Assembly (NCBI GenBank): GCA_963763365.1
Contig: CAVXOE010000012.1
Coordinates: forward strand, 372,001-436,000
Length of the DNA stretch: 64,000 nt
Direction of reading: 5' to 3'
Origin: VAZQ01 sp963763365
Lineage (GTDB): Bacteria > Pseudomonadota > Alphaproteobacteria > Rhizobiales > Xanthobacteraceae
Shown here: one piece after another, positions 44,007 through 54,800 of the stretch
Layout of the letters: each line of letters opens with the position of its first letter
How positions within the stretch are numbered: the stretch's first letter is position 1
The notes under the pieces: model-generated
Databases searched by the model: none
Seen by the model: the letters and a program-made list of their open reading frames with translations, nothing else
Told to the model about the DNA's origin: nothing
Made by a program: the position numbers and the translations under genes

Positions 44007-45368
44007 ATGGCTGACCGCACCTGCCTTGCGATTGTGCTCGCCGCCGGCGAAGGCACCCGCATGCGTTCGGCGCGGCCGAAAGTGCTGCACGCGGTCGCCG
44101 GGCAATCCTTGCTTGCCCATGTGCTCGCCGCGGTGCGCGGAGCGGGCGGCACTTCGGCCGCCGTCGTGGTCGGACCCGATGCCAAGGCGGTCGAAGCGGA
44201 GGCCAAACGTGTGCTGCCGGGCGCTGAAACATTCGTCCAGGCCGCGCGCCGCGGCACCGCGCATGCCGTGCTGGCCGCGAAATCAGCCATCGCAAGCAAG
44301 CCCGACGACATCCTCGTCATCTTCGCCGACACACCGCTCATCCGGCCGCAGACGCTGAAACGGATGCGTGACGCCCTGGCGCAGGGCGCAGCTCTCGTCG
44401 TGCTCGGCTTCCGTCCGGCAGACCCGACGGGTTACGGCCGCCTCGTCCTCGAGGGTGGCGAACTCGTCGCCATCCGCGAGGAGCTCGACGCCAGCCCGGC
44501 CGAGCGCGCGATCAGGCTCTGCAACGGGGGCCTGATGGCGTTCGCGGGTTCGTCGGCACTCGCCATCCTTGAGCGGATCGGCAATGAAAACCGCAAGGGC
44601 GAATACTATCTCACCGATGCCGTCGCGATTGCCCGCTCCATGGGGCTGAAGGCGGTGGTCATCGAGACCGAGGAGGATGAGGTGCGCGGCATCAACACCA
44701 GGGCGCAACTCGCCGAGACCGAAACTGCGCTGCAGCAACGCCTGCGCGACGCGGCGATGGAGGCGGGCGTCACGCTTGTAGCACCGGACACCGTCTTTCT
44801 CTCGGCCGACACCAAGCTCGGCCGCGATGTGGTGATCGAGCCGTTCGTCTACTTCGCGCAGGGCGTCACGGTCGAGGACAATGCGACCATCCGCTCGTTC
44901 TGCCATCTCGACCGCGCGCATGTCGGCAAGGGCGCAATCGTCGGTCCCTTTGCGCGGCTGCGGCCGGGCGCGCGGCTCGGCGAGGACGTGCACATCGGCA
45001 ATTTCGTCGAGGTGAAGGAATCCATGATCGAGGCCGGCGCCAAGGCCAATCACCTGAGCTACATCGGCGACACCACGGTCGGCGCAGGCAGCAACATCGG
45101 CGCCGGGACCATCACCTGCAACTACGACGGCATCGCCAAGCATCGCACCGAGATCGGCAAGGGCGCGTTCATCGGCTCGAACTCTTCACTGGTCGCGCCG
45201 GTGAAGATCGGGGAGGGCGCCTATATCGGTTCGGGCTCGGTCATCACGGCGGACGTGCCGGCGGACGCGCTGGCCCTCGGGCGCGCACGGCAATCCATTA
45301 AGGAAGGTTGGGGAGCGCGCTTGCGGGCGCTCAAATCGGCCGTCAGGAAGAAGCCGGCGGCCGAGTAG
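44007..45368 (+). CDS. glmU: bifunctional UDP-GlcNAc pyrophosphorylase / glucosamine-1-phosphate acetyltransferase
   Basis: 453 aa from 44007. The N-terminal uridylyltransferase domain has VLAAGEGTRMRSARPKVLHA, and DTPLI for the metal. The C-terminal left-handed beta-helix acetyltransferase has the hexapeptide repeats and the NFVEVKES, NHLSYIGDTTVG, GAGTITCNYDGIAKH motifs with the catalytic His. It makes UDP-N-acetylglucosamine for peptidoglycan and LPS. The start at 44007 is chosen because GGGATGG lies upstream at a proper distance; the ATG at 43998 has none. glmS, the previous pathway step, follows. Confidence 0.97.
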   Translation: MADRTCLAIVLAAGEGTRMRSARPKVLHAVAGQSLLAHVLAAVRGAGGTSAAVVVGPDAKAVEAEAKRVLPGAETFVQAARRGTAHAVLAAKSAIASKPDDILVIFADTPLIRPQTLKRMRDALAQGAALVVLGFRPADPTGYGRLVLEGGELVAIREELDASPAERAIRLCNGGLMAFAGSSALAILERIGNENRKGEYYLTDAVAIARSMGLKAVVIETEEDEVRGINTRAQLAETETALQQRLRDAAMEAGVTLVAPDTVFLSADTKLGRDVVIEPFVYFAQGVTVEDNATIRSFCHLDRAHVGKGAIVGPFARLRPGARLGEDVHIGNFVEVKESMIEAGAKANHLSYIGDTTVGAGSNIGAGTITCNYDGIAKHRTEIGKGAFIGSNSSLVAPVKIGEGAYIGSGSVITADVPADALALGRARQSIKEGWGARLRALKSAVRKKPAAE

Positions 45369-45410
45369 CCTGACGGTCGGCGCGCGGACGCAGCCGGATT
45401 TCGCCTTAAT

Positions 45411-45426
45411 TGTCACAAAGATGACA
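45411..45426. promoter_or_regulatory. inverted repeat in glmU-glmS spacer
   Basis: TGTCA - CAAAGA - TGACA, a 5-bp inverted repeat with a 6-base spacer, 109 bases before the glmS start. TTGTCA within it could also serve as a -35 element, but no good -10 follows at 17 bases. A regulator site is possible; evidence is weak. Confidence 0.3.
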
Positions 45427-45534
45427 TGCATTGTGCTTTCCGTATTCCGTCACATCCAGGTTACCGTTCACAGGGCGTATAGCTTCGCCGGGGCGATGAT
45501 CAGCGAAAGAATGGACTAGGAGGCGACCGCTCGC

Positions 45535-47361
45535 ATGTGCGGAATTGTCGGCATACTCGGACGTGAACCGGTGGCAGGGGCGCTCGTCGATGCGCTCAAA
45601 CGCCTTGAGTACCGGGGCTACGACTCCGCCGGCGTTGCCACGCTGGAGGGCGGCGAACTCACGCGCCGGCGCGCCGAAGGCAAGCTGCGCAACCTCGAGA
45701 GCAAGCTCGCCCGCGAGCCGCTCGAGGGCACCATCGGCATTGGCCATACCCGATGGGCGACCCACGGTCGGCCGAACGAAAGCAATGCGCACCCGCACGC
45801 CACCGACCGCCTGGCGGTCGTGCACAACGGCATCATCGAGAATTTCCAGGAATTGCGCGAAGAGCTTCAGAAGCAGGGCGCAAAGTTCGGCTCGGAGACC
45901 GACACCGAGGTCGTAGCCCACCTCGTCACCCAAGAAATGAAGAACGGACGCTCGCCGTCCGAAGCGGTGGCGGCGGCGCTGCCGCGGCTGCGCGGCGCCT
46001 TCGCGCTCGCCTTCCTGTTTTCCGGCGAGGACGACCTCCTCATCGGCGCACGCAAGGGTTCGCCGCTCGCGATCGGCTACGGCGACGGAGAAATGTACCT
46101 CGGGTCCGATGCCATCGCGCTCGCACCGTTCACCGACACGATTTCCTATCTCGAGGACGGCGACTCCGCCGTGCTCACCCGCAAAGGCGTCGAAGTTCAC
46201 GATGCGGCGGGCAGCAAAGTCGAGCGCGCGGTGCTCAAGTCGAACGCGTCTGCGTTCCTGGTCGACAAAGGCAACCATCGCCATTTCATGGCGAAGGAAA
46301 TTCACGAGCAACCCGAGGTCGTCGGCCACACGCTCGCGCACTACATTGATTTCGCGGCGAAGCAAATTAGGCTGCCGACCAAGCTGCCGTTCGATTTCCG
46401 CTCGCTCGACCGGATTTCGATGTCCGCCTGCGGCACCGCCTACTACGCGGGCCTGGTGGCGAAGTACTGGTTCGAGCGTTTCGCCCGTCTGCCGGTCGAG
46501 ATCGATATCGCGTCGGAGTTCCGCTACCGCGAGGCACCCTTGCAGCCGGGCGGGCTTGCGATCTTCATTTCGCAGTCGGGCGAGACCGCCGACACGCTGG
46601 CGACCTTGCGTTACGCCAAGGAGCAGAAGCAGCACGTCCTCTCAGTGGTCAACGTGCCGACCTCGACCATCGCGCGCGACAGCGACGTGGTGATGCCGAC
46701 GCTCGCCGGTCCCGAGATCGGCGTCGCGTCGACCAAGGCGTTCACTTGTCAGCTCGCGGTCCTTGCCTGCCTCGCGGTCGCGGCCGGCCGCGCGCGCGGC
46801 GTGCTGTCGGCGGACGACGAGAAGAATCTCGTGCATGCGCTGATCGAAGTGCCGGGCCTGATGGCGGAGGCGCTCAAGCTCGAGCCGCAGATCGAACTGC
46901 TCGCGCGCACGCTCACCGAAAGCCGCAACGTGCTCTATCTCGGCCGCGGCACGAGCTTCCCGCTCGCGCTCGAAGGCGCGCTCAAACTCAAGGAAATCTC
47001 CTACATCCACGCCGAGGGCTATGCCGCCGGCGAACTCAAGCACGGTCCGATCGCGCTCATCGACAAGACCATGCCGGTCATCGTGATCGCGCCGCACGAC
47101 CGCGTGTTCGAGAAGACCGTTTCGAACATGCAGGAGGTCGCGGCGCGCGACGGCAAGATCATCCTGATCACCGATCCGGCCGGCGCGCGCGAGACGCACG
47201 TCAAGTCGCTGTCCAAGATCACGCTCCCGGACATGCCGGCCACGGTGACGCCACTCGTCTATGCGATACCCGTGCAGTTGATCGCGTATCACACGGCGGT
47301 TGCAATGGGGACCGACGTCGACCAGCCGCGCAACCTTGCGAAATCGGTCACGGTGGAGTGA
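45535..47361 (+). CDS. glmS: glutamine-fructose-6-phosphate aminotransferase (isomerizing)
   Basis: 608 aa. Makes glucosamine-6-phosphate from fructose-6-phosphate and glutamine. The N-terminal class II glutaminase begins MCGIVGILG with nucleophile Cys2, and has GHTRWATHGRP and HNGIIENF. The C-terminal half has two SIS domains (MSACGTAYYAGLV, ISQSGETADTLA, LYLGRGTSFPLALEGALKLKE). It ends in KSVTVE as in the family. No glmS ribozyme is expected in this group and none was seen. It stands 166 bases after glmU, a gap large enough for its own promoter. Confidence 0.97.
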   Translation: MCGIVGILGREPVAGALVDALKRLEYRGYDSAGVATLEGGELTRRRAEGKLRNLESKLAREPLEGTIGIGHTRWATHGRPNESNAHPHATDRLAVVHNGIIENFQELREELQKQGAKFGSETDTEVVAHLVTQEMKNGRSPSEAVAAALPRLRGAFALAFLFSGEDDLLIGARKGSPLAIGYGDGEMYLGSDAIALAPFTDTISYLEDGDSAVLTRKGVEVHDAAGSKVERAVLKSNASAFLVDKGNHRHFMAKEIHEQPEVVGHTLAHYIDFAAKQIRLPTKLPFDFRSLDRISMSACGTAYYAGLVAKYWFERFARLPVEIDIASEFRYREAPLQPGGLAIFISQSGETADTLATLRYAKEQKQHVLSVVNVPTSTIARDSDVVMPTLAGPEIGVASTKAFTCQLAVLACLAVAAGRARGVLSADDEKNLVHALIEVPGLMAEALKLEPQIELLARTLTESRNVLYLGRGTSFPLALEGALKLKEISYIHAEGYAAGELKHGPIALIDKTMPVIVIAPHDRVFEKTVSNMQEVAARDGKIILITDPAGARETHVKSLSKITLPDMPATVTPLVYAIPVQLIAYHTAVAMGTDVDQPRNLAKSVTVE

Positions 47362-47496
47362 TCCAGGCGCGACTTTGGTCGGTCTCCCGGCGGCGAGAGT
47401 GGATCGTTATCTTTCGGCTACTTGCTTTTGGTGATTTGGCCTTGGTTGAATCACATGCGCATCGAACACGGCTGGCAATCAACGTAGCGAATCCAG

Positions 47497-48324
47497 ATGA
47501 TGAAAGAGTTTGATCAGAATTCCGGGATTGTGCCCGCGGCGTCGCCGGATCGGGCCACCGAGTCGCCGAACGCGGCCAAACCATCGGGGCCTCACCACCA
47601 CGGGGGGGCGGTCTCCCGGCTGCGCAATTACTTTCTGACCGGCCTGATCCTGGTCGGGCCGATCTACATCACGCTCAATCTCACCTGGTGGTTCATCAAC
47701 TGGGTCGACAATATCGTGCGGCCCTTTATTCCGATCGCATATCGCACCGAGACCTATCTGCCGGTCCGGATTCCCGGCACCGGCCTCATCCTCGCACTGT
47801 TCGCCATCACGCTGCTCGGCTTCCTGACCGCGAATTTCGTCGGCCGCCGGATGGTCTCCGCGGGCGAGAACATTCTCAACCTCATGCCGGTGGTGCGGCC
47901 GATCTACAAGAGTCTCAAGCAGATCTTCGAGACGTTGTTCTCGAAATCGGGCTCGACCTTCCGCAAATGCGGGCTGGTTGAGTTTCCCTCGCCCGGCATG
48001 TGGTCCCTGGTGTTCCTGTCGCAGCCGGCTAGCCCGGAGATCGCGGCGCGTCTCCCCGAGACCGAACACATCGCGGCATTCATGCCGTGCACGCCAAACC
48101 CGACGACCGGGTTCTTCTTCTACGTGCCGCGCCGCGACATCATCGATCTCGACATCACGGTGGAGCAGGCGATGACGTTACTAATGTCGGCGGGCATCGC
48201 GCAGCCCGGCGGTCCCGGTCCCGACCAGCAGAAGCGGCTCGCCGCCCTGGCGCAGGCCGCGCGCGCCTCCCAGGCTGGTCCGGCTCCGGCTCCCGCGCCG
48301 CGGCCGACGGAACCGGCGCAGTGA
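47497..48324 (+). CDS. DUF502 family membrane protein
   Basis: 275 aa. Two membrane helices (FLTGLILVGPIYITLNLTWW and GLILALFAITLLGFLTANFVG) and the family phrases VRPIYKSLKQIFETLF and FMPCTPNPTTGFFFYVPR. The C terminus is a Pro/Ala/Gln-rich tail. DUF502 proteins are conserved in alphaproteobacteria next to glmS or recG; the function is unknown. ATG 47497 or the next ATG may start it. It follows glmS by 135 bases. Confidence 0.9.
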   Translation: MMKEFDQNSGIVPAASPDRATESPNAAKPSGPHHHGGAVSRLRNYFLTGLILVGPIYITLNLTWWFINWVDNIVRPFIPIAYRTETYLPVRIPGTGLILALFAITLLGFLTANFVGRRMVSAGENILNLMPVVRPIYKSLKQIFETLFSKSGSTFRKCGLVEFPSPGMWSLVFLSQPASPEIAARLPETEHIAAFMPCTPNPTTGFFFYVPRRDIIDLDITVEQAMTLLMSAGIAQPGGPGPDQQKRLAALAQAARASQAGPAPAPAPRPTEPAQ

Positions 48325-48363
48325 TTTAGTGATGATGGGTTGAGTTGTGCAAAGGGGGCATCG

Positions 48364-48762
48364 ATGAACAAGCCGATCCGGTTGCTGCTCGCATGCGGCT
48401 CTGTTTGCCTCGCGCCAATGATCGCCGCCGCGGCTGATTTCACCTGCACCGGCACGGAGCCGTTCTGGAAGCTTGAGATCAAGGACAGCGGCGTTCTTCT
48501 GCAGGACGGCAACAAGCTCACCGGCCAGTCGAAACTGGCACTGAAGAGCGTCAAGCCGCGCCTTGCCGAGGGAGCCACTCCGGATTCCGTCATGGTCTAC
48601 GAGGCGGGCGGCAGTGAACGCAACGCCAAGCCCATCACGATCGTCGTGCAGAAGCGCGAAGAGACGAAGTGCAGCAACGGCATGTCCGACCCGATCTTTC
48701 CCTACGACGTGATCGTGGTGACCCAGCGCGTGGTCTTCGTCGGCTGTTGCGCGAACAAATAA
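48364..48762 (+). CDS. secreted COG3650-like protein
   Basis: 132 aa. Signal peptide ending at IAAAAD, then FTCTGTEPFWKLEI and, later, KCSNGMSDPIFPYDV. The CxGTEPFW and C-x-GMSD phrases are typical of the COG3650 group of small secreted lipocalin-like or META-linked domains. Function unknown. The start at 48364 has AAAGGGGG just upstream; a start at 48340 is rejected. It is 39 bases after the DUF502 gene and may be co-transcribed. Confidence 0.8.
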   Translation: MNKPIRLLLACGSVCLAPMIAAAADFTCTGTEPFWKLEIKDSGVLLQDGNKLTGQSKLALKSVKPRLAEGATPDSVMVYEAGGSERNAKPITIVVQKREETKCSNGMSDPIFPYDVIVVTQRVVFVGCCANK

Positions 48763-48909
48763 ATCCCTGCGTTGCAGTTCCTCCCGATCATCCGGGCAGG
48801 TTTGGGAGGGGAAATAAGGTCACCGCCGGCATGGGTGCTGAACGCAGGATTGATTTTCCCTCGACGGGGCTCATGCTAGCATTTCTTCTCACCAAGCCGG
48901 AGTGTCGCC

Positions 48910-49281
48910 ATGAATTTCGTTGAAGCAATTAAATCGGGATTCCAGAACTATGTGAACTTCTCTGGCCGTGCCATTCGTTCGGAGTACTGGTTTTGGACGT
49001 TGTTTGCCATATTGGTTTCGATCGTGACCTCGCTGCTCGACTATCTGATATTTCCATTCATGGACATTTCTCCGCTCAACAGCCTCGCCGGCCTCGCATT
49101 GTTCCTGCCCGGTCTCGCGATGTCGGTCAGGCGGCTGCATGACCTTGACCGTACGGGATGGTGGATGCTGCTCCTGCTTACGATCATCGGGATCATTCTG
49201 CTTGTGGTCTGGTTCTGCATGCGCGGCACGGTCGGCTCCAACCGGTTCGGGCCCGATCAACTCGAAGGCAGGGTGGTCTAG
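48910..49281 (+). CDS. DUF805 family membrane protein
   Basis: 123 aa. Begins MNFVEAIKSGFQNYVNFSGRA, the typical DUF805 N terminus (FxGRAxRSEYW), followed by four membrane helices and the conserved SVRRLHDLDRTGWWMLL and GTVGSNRFGPDQ ends. The role is unknown. The start is well fixed by homology pattern. It converges on recG with 9 bases between the stops. Confidence 0.92.
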   Translation: MNFVEAIKSGFQNYVNFSGRAIRSEYWFWTLFAILVSIVTSLLDYLIFPFMDISPLNSLAGLALFLPGLAMSVRRLHDLDRTGWWMLLLLTIIGIILLVVWFCMRGTVGSNRFGPDQLEGRVV

Positions 49282-49290
49282 CCTCTGGAA

Positions 49291-51405
49291 TCATCCCGCC
49301 CGGATGAGTTGGATCGCCTCGTCGCGCTCGAACAGATAGAGCAGTTGCCGCACGGCCTCGCCGCGCGGCGAGGCAAGCGCGGGGTCACGCGCCAACAGCA
49401 ATGAAGCATCGTCGCGCGCGGCTTGGATCAGCTTGCCGTGCACCGCGACCTGCGCGATGCGGAAGCCCGGCATGCCGGACTGCCGTGTGCCGAGCACGTC
49501 GCCTTCGCCGCGCAGTTTGAGGTCCTCCTCGGCGATGCGGAAGCCGTCCTCGGTCTCCCGCATGATGGCGAGGCGCGCCTTGGCGGTCTCGCCGAGCGGG
49601 GCTCTAAAGAGCAGGAGGCAGGTCGAGTGCCCGCTGCCGCGGCCGACGCGGCCGCGCAATTGGTGAAGCTGCGCCAGCCCGAAGCGCTCGGCATGCTCGA
49701 TCACCATCACGGTGGCTTCCGGCACGTCGACGCCGACCTCGATCACGGTGGTCGCTACCAGAAGCTGGGTCTCCCCCGCGGCGAAGCGCGCCATGGCGCG
49801 GTCCTTGTCAGCGCCCTTCATGCGGCCGTGCACAAGGTCGGCGGCGTCGCCGAAGCGGGTCTTGAGAATGGCGAAGCGCTCCTCGGCGGCGGCAAGATCG
49901 CTGTTCTCGGATTCCTCGACCAGCGGGCACACCCAATAGACACGCCGGCCCTCGGCGAGCGCGCGGCCGACGGCGTCGACGACCTCGTTCAGGCGATCGA
50001 GCGGGACGGTGCGGGTATCGATCGGCTGGCGGCCGGCGGGCTTCTCGCGCAGCTCCGACATGTCCATGTCACCGAAATAGGTCAGCACCAGCGTGCGCGG
50101 GATTGGGGTGGCAGTCATCACCAGCACGTCGACCGCCTCGCCCTTGCGCGCGAGCGTGAGCCGCTGGTGGACGCCGAAGCGATGCTGCTCGTCGACGATG
50201 GCAAGCGCGAGGTCGCGGAATTGAACTTCATCCTGGAACAGCGCATGCGTGCCGATCAGCATCTGGATTTCGCCAGCGGCGAGCCGCTCCAGGATGGCGT
50301 TGCGCTCGCGTCCGCGCTCGCGTCCGGTCAGGATCGCAACCGTGACGCCGATGGCGTCGGCCAAGGGCGCGATGGTGTTGAGATGCTGGCGTGCCAAGAG
50401 TTCGGTCGGCGCCATCAGCGCGGCTTGCCGGCCGCTTTCGATGACGGTTGTGGCCGCGAGCAGCGCGACAACCGTCTTGCCCGACCCCACGTCGCCTTGC
50501 AGGAGCCGCAGCATGCGTTCGGGCTTGGCGAGATCGGCAACGATGTCGGCGACCGCGTGGGTCTGCGAGGACGTGAGCCTGTAGGGCAGGGCGGCGATCA
50601 GCCTTTTGCGCAACTGGCCGCTGCCGGCGGTCGTCCGCCCGGCGGGGCGCCGCAGATGCGCGCGCACCAGAGCGAGCGCAAGCTGGCCGGCCAGCAACTC
50701 GTCGTAGGCGAGCCGCGACCACGCCAGGCCTTCCGGCAGGATGTCGTCCGGTACGGCTGGCCGGTGCACGCTGCGCAACGCGTCCGCGAAGGAGGGAAAT
50801 CGCTCTTGCGCAAGCCAGCTCGCATCCTGCCATTCGGCAAGGACAGGCAGGCGTGCCAGCGCGCCATCGACGGCCTTGCGCACCTGGTTGAGCGAAAGAC
50901 CTTCGGTCAGCGGATAGACCGGCTCGATCAACGGCAGCTTGGCGAGATCGGCCTCCGCGATCACGCGGTCGGGATGCACCATCTGCCGCATGCCGTCATA
51001 ACGCGCGACCGTGCCCGAGACGTAACGCAGCTCACCGACCGGCAGCAGCTTTTCGAGATAATCCCGCCGCGCGTTGAAGAACGTCAGCACGATGTCGCCG
51101 GTGTCGTCGCTGGCGTAGATCTGATAGGGCGCGCGCGGGCGGTTGGGCGGCGACGGGCGATGGCGGTCGACCGTGACCGCGACCGTCACGACGGTATCGG
51201 GCACCACATCGCGCAGCTTCGGCCTCGCCCGGCGGTCGATCGCGCCGGTCGGCATGTGAAAGAGCAGGTCGACGATGCGCGGCGCGTCCTCGCGGCCGAG
51301 CAGCCGGCGAAACAGCTTCTCGACCTTCGGCCCGACGCCCGGAAGGCTGGTCAGCGCGGCGAACAGCGGGTTGAGCACGGGCGGGCGCATCGCCAATTCA
51401 TACAC
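49291..51405 (-). CDS. recG: ATP-dependent DNA helicase RecG
   Basis: 704 aa. Remodels stalled replication forks and Holliday junctions. N-terminal wedge/OB domain (TGAIDRRARPKLRDVVPDTV ... YQIYASDDTGDIVLTFFNAR), helicase motif I GDVGSGKTVVALLA, motif II VDEQHRFG, TATPIPRTL, motif VI QLRGRVGRGSG. The start at 51405 is preceded by GAGGTGT; an internal ATG at 51390 has no ribosome site. It is divergent from sdhE-mfd across 116 bases, an arrangement common in Bradyrhizobium relatives. Confidence 0.97.
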   Translation of the reverse strand: MYELAMRPPVLNPLFAALTSLPGVGPKVEKLFRRLLGREDAPRIVDLLFHMPTGAIDRRARPKLRDVVPDTVVTVAVTVDRHRPSPPNRPRAPYQIYASDDTGDIVLTFFNARRDYLEKLLPVGELRYVSGTVARYDGMRQMVHPDRVIAEADLAKLPLIEPVYPLTEGLSLNQVRKAVDGALARLPVLAEWQDASWLAQERFPSFADALRSVHRPAVPDDILPEGLAWSRLAYDELLAGQLALALVRAHLRRPAGRTTAGSGQLRKRLIAALPYRLTSSQTHAVADIVADLAKPERMLRLLQGDVGSGKTVVALLAATTVIESGRQAALMAPTELLARQHLNTIAPLADAIGVTVAILTGRERGRERNAILERLAAGEIQMLIGTHALFQDEVQFRDLALAIVDEQHRFGVHQRLTLARKGEAVDVLVMTATPIPRTLVLTYFGDMDMSELREKPAGRQPIDTRTVPLDRLNEVVDAVGRALAEGRRVYWVCPLVEESENSDLAAAEERFAILKTRFGDAADLVHGRMKGADKDRAMARFAAGETQLLVATTVIEVGVDVPEATVMVIEHAERFGLAQLHQLRGRVGRGSGHSTCLLLFRAPLGETAKARLAIMRETEDGFRIAEEDLKLRGEGDVLGTRQSGMPGFRIAQVAVHGKLIQAARDDASLLLARDPALASPRGEAVRQLLYLFERDEAIQLIRAG

Positions 51406-51521
51406 CTCGGATAGCGGGCGGCGGCCACTCCGCCCCTGACATCTCGCATTCCCCCCGCTATATATCCCGCGCCCGGCCCCGTCCGGGTTTTTCGCGTTAC
51501 GAATTTTCGTCCGAGGAACCG

Positions 51522-51809
51522 ATGACCGGCAGTACCCGATCGAGCGAAGGCCTGGATGCGCGCCGGCGCAAGCTTCTGTTCCGCTCCTGGCATCGCGGGA
51601 CGCGCGAGGCCGACCTGATCATGGGCCGCTTCGCCGACGCTCACATCGGCGCGTTCAGCGACGCTGAACTCGACGAATACGAGCGCCTATTGGAGGCGCT
51701 GGAGAGCGACCTCCTGGCCTGGCTCACGGGCGTGAGCGCGGTTCCCCCCGCGAGCGACACAGCGATGCTGCGGCGCCTGCGCAACTTCCATTTGCGGGGT
51801 GCAGCCTGA
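51522..51809 (+). CDS. sdhE: succinate dehydrogenase assembly factor SdhE
   Basis: 95 aa. Contains the flavinylation signature RGTREADLIMG (RGxRE motif) after a basic N terminus RRRKLLFRSWH. SdhE helps attach FAD to SdhA. It is an alpha-helical small protein, of family-typical length. GAGGAACCG lies before the ATG. Its stop overlaps the mfd start by one base (TGATG), so the two are co-translated. Confidence 0.95.
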   Translation: MTGSTRSSEGLDARRRKLLFRSWHRGTREADLIMGRFADAHIGAFSDAELDEYERLLEALESDLLAWLTGVSAVPPASDTAMLRRLRNFHLRGAA

Positions 51810-54800
51810 TGGCAAAATCTCCCGCCGCTTTGCTGGCCGCCGGACGGCCCGTGACGCTCGCCAGCGTGGCCGATGGCGCCGAGGGATTGGTCATTGCTGA
51901 TCTTGCCCGCGCGGTTGCCGCCCGCGCCGACGCCCCGGCCACGAGCCTGCTGGCGGTGTGCCGCGACGGACCGCGCATGGCGACACTCTCGCGTGCGCTC
52001 GCGTTCTTCGCGCCCGATATCGCGGCGATGGAGTTTCCGGCCTGGGACTGTTTGCCGTACGACCGGGTGTCGCCGCATGCCGGGTTCGTCGCGCAGCGCA
52101 TGACTGCGCTGTCGCAGCTTGCACGCCTCAAGGGCCGCGACCGTCCGTCGGTGCTGCTGACCACCGTCAACGCTGTTTTGCAGCGCGTGCCGGCCAGAGA
52201 TTTTGTTGCCAGTCATGCGCTCGCGGTCGTCCCCGGTCACATGCTGGCGATGGACAGCGTCACGAACTGGCTCGAGCTCAACGGCTTCATCCGCGCGTCC
52301 ACGGTGCGCGAGCCCGGCGACTACGCGGTACGTGGCGGCATCATCGATCTCTATGCGCCCGGCATGGCCGAACCGGTGCGGCTCGATTTCTTCGGCGACA
52401 CGCTGGAGACGATCCGCAGCTTCGATCCGGAGACGCAGCGCACCACCGACCAGTTGCGCGCGCTCAACCTCGTGCCGGTCGCCGAATTCCAGCTCACAAG
52501 CGAGACCATCCGGCGGTTTCGCACCGGATATGTCGCGCAATTTGGGGCGCCGTCGCCTGACGACCAGCTCTACCACGCTGTGAGCGAGGGCAGGCGCCAT
52601 CCCGGCATGGAGCACTGGCTGCCGCTGTTCCACGACCGCCTCGATTCGCTGCTCGACTACGTGCCGGGCTCGCCGGTCGTGCTCGAACCGCTGGTCGAGG
52701 ACGCGGTGCGCGAACGCTTTGTTCAGATCGCTGATTATTTCGAGGCGCGCCAGCAGGCGCTGACGCAGAAGGACGCCGGTGCAATCTACCGGCCGCTGCC
52801 GCCCGACCGGCTCTATTTCGGCAGCGCCGAATGGGATGAGCGGCTCAAGGAGGCCCAGGTCGCGCGCCTGACGCCGTTCGCGGTGCCGGAGGAACAGGGG
52901 CCTGCGATCGACGTTGGCACCCGGCAGGGCCACAACTTCGCCGCCGAGCGCGCCGAACCCGGCAAGAACGTGTTCGCGGCAGTGACCGCGCATGTGCAGG
53001 CGCTGCAGGCCGGCGGCAAGCGCGCCGTCGTCGCGCTGTGGAGCGACGGCGCGCGCGAGCGCGTGAGTCACGTGCTGCGCGATCATGGGCTGCCCAATCT
53101 CTCGCCGGTGGCGTCCTGGCAGGAGGCGCTGGCCCTGCCGAAACCGCAGGTTGCGCTGGCGGTACTCGGCCTCGAAGCAGGCTTCGAGACCGCCGATACC
53201 GCCGTCATCGGCGAGCAGGACATTCTTGGCGACCGGCTGGTGCGGCCCCGGCGGGCGGCCAAGCGCGCCGACAATTTCATCGCCGAAGTCACCGCGCTGT
53301 CGGCCGGCGACCTCGTCGTGCATGTCGATCACGGCATCGGCCGCTTCGTCGGCCTGCGCGCCATCGAAGCCGCCGGCGCGCCGCACGACTGCCTCGAAAT
53401 TCATTACGCGGGCGGCGACAAGCTCTACCTCCCGGTCGAGAACGTCGAACTGCTGTCGCGCTACGGTTCGGAGGAAACCAACGTCGATCTCGACCGCCTG
53501 GGCGGCGGCGCCTGGCAGGCGCGCAAAGCGCGCATGCGGCGGCGCATTCTCGAGATCGCCAACGATCTGATCAAGATCGCCGCCGAGCGGCAGTTGCGCG
53601 AGGCGCCGAAGCTTGTGCCCGAGCAAGGCCCATTCGACGAATTCTGCGCCGGCTTCCCCTACGAGGAGACCGACGACCAGCAGACCTCGATCGATGCGGT
53701 GCTCGGCGACCTTGCGGCCGGCCGCCCGATGGATCGCCTGATTTGCGGTGACGTCGGCTTCGGCAAGACGGAAGTGGCGCTGCGCGCGGCCTTTGTCACC
53801 GCCATGAGCGGCCGGCAGGTCGCGGTCGTCGTGCCGACGACCCTCCTTGCTCGGCAACACACAAAAACCTTCACCGAGCGTTTCCGTGGATTCCCGATCA
53901 AGATCGCGCAAGCTTCGCGGCTCGTTTCGACCGCCGAGCTCACCAAAGTCAAGAAGGGGCTTGCCGACGGCACGGTCGACATCATCGTCGGCACCCACGC
54001 GCTGCTCGGCAAGAGCATCAAGTTCAGGGACCTCGCGCTGCTGATCGTCGACGAGGAGCAGCATTTCGGCGTGGCGCATAAGGAGAAGCTCAAGCAGTTG
54101 CGCGCCGAGGTGCACGTCCTCACGCTGACCGCGACGCCTATCCCCCGCACGCTGCAACTCGCACTGTCGGGCGTGCGTGACCTCTCGATCATCGCTTCGC
54201 CGCCGGTCGATCGGCTGGCGGTGCGCACTTTCGTGTCGCCGTTCGATCCGCTGGTGGTGCGAGAAGCGTTGCTGCGCGAGCGTTATCGCGGCGGCCAGGC
54301 GTTCTACGTCTGCCCGCGCATCGAGGACCTCGCCGGCGTGAAGGAGTTCCTCGACACGCACGTACCGGAGATGAAGGTCGCGGTCGCGCACGGGCAGATG
54401 CCCTCGGGCGTGCTCGAAGACATCATGTCGGCGTTCTACGACGGCAAGTACGACACGCTGCTCTCGACGACGATCATCGAATCCGGGCTCGACATTCCGA
54501 CTGCCAATACGCTGATCGTGCACCGCGCCGACCGCTTCGGGCTGTCGCAGCTCTACCAGTTGCGCGGGCGGGTCGGGCGCTCGAAGCTGCGCGCGTTTTC
54601 GCTGTTCACGCTGCCGGAGAACCACAAGATCACCGCGCAGGCCGAGCGCCGCCTGAAGGTGCTGCAATCGCTCGACACGCTCGGGGCCGGTTTCCAGCTT
54701 GCCTCGCACGATCTCGATATTCGCGGCGCCGGCAATCTCCTGGGCGAGGAGCAGTCCGGCCACATCAAGGAGGTCGGCTTCGAACTCTATCAGCAGATGC

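Noticed and set aside
45411..45426. PhoB box upstream of glmS
   Set aside because: The TGTCA elements are inverted, whereas a Pho box is a direct repeat with 11-bp spacing.
49423..51414. 663-codon open frame opposite recG
   Set aside because: Shadow frame; recG has every helicase motif on the other strand.
51641..54763. 1040-codon open frame opposite mfd
   Set aside because: Shadow of mfd caused by high GC in the third codon position; no recognisable motifs and low-complexity Arg/Asp/Gly composition.
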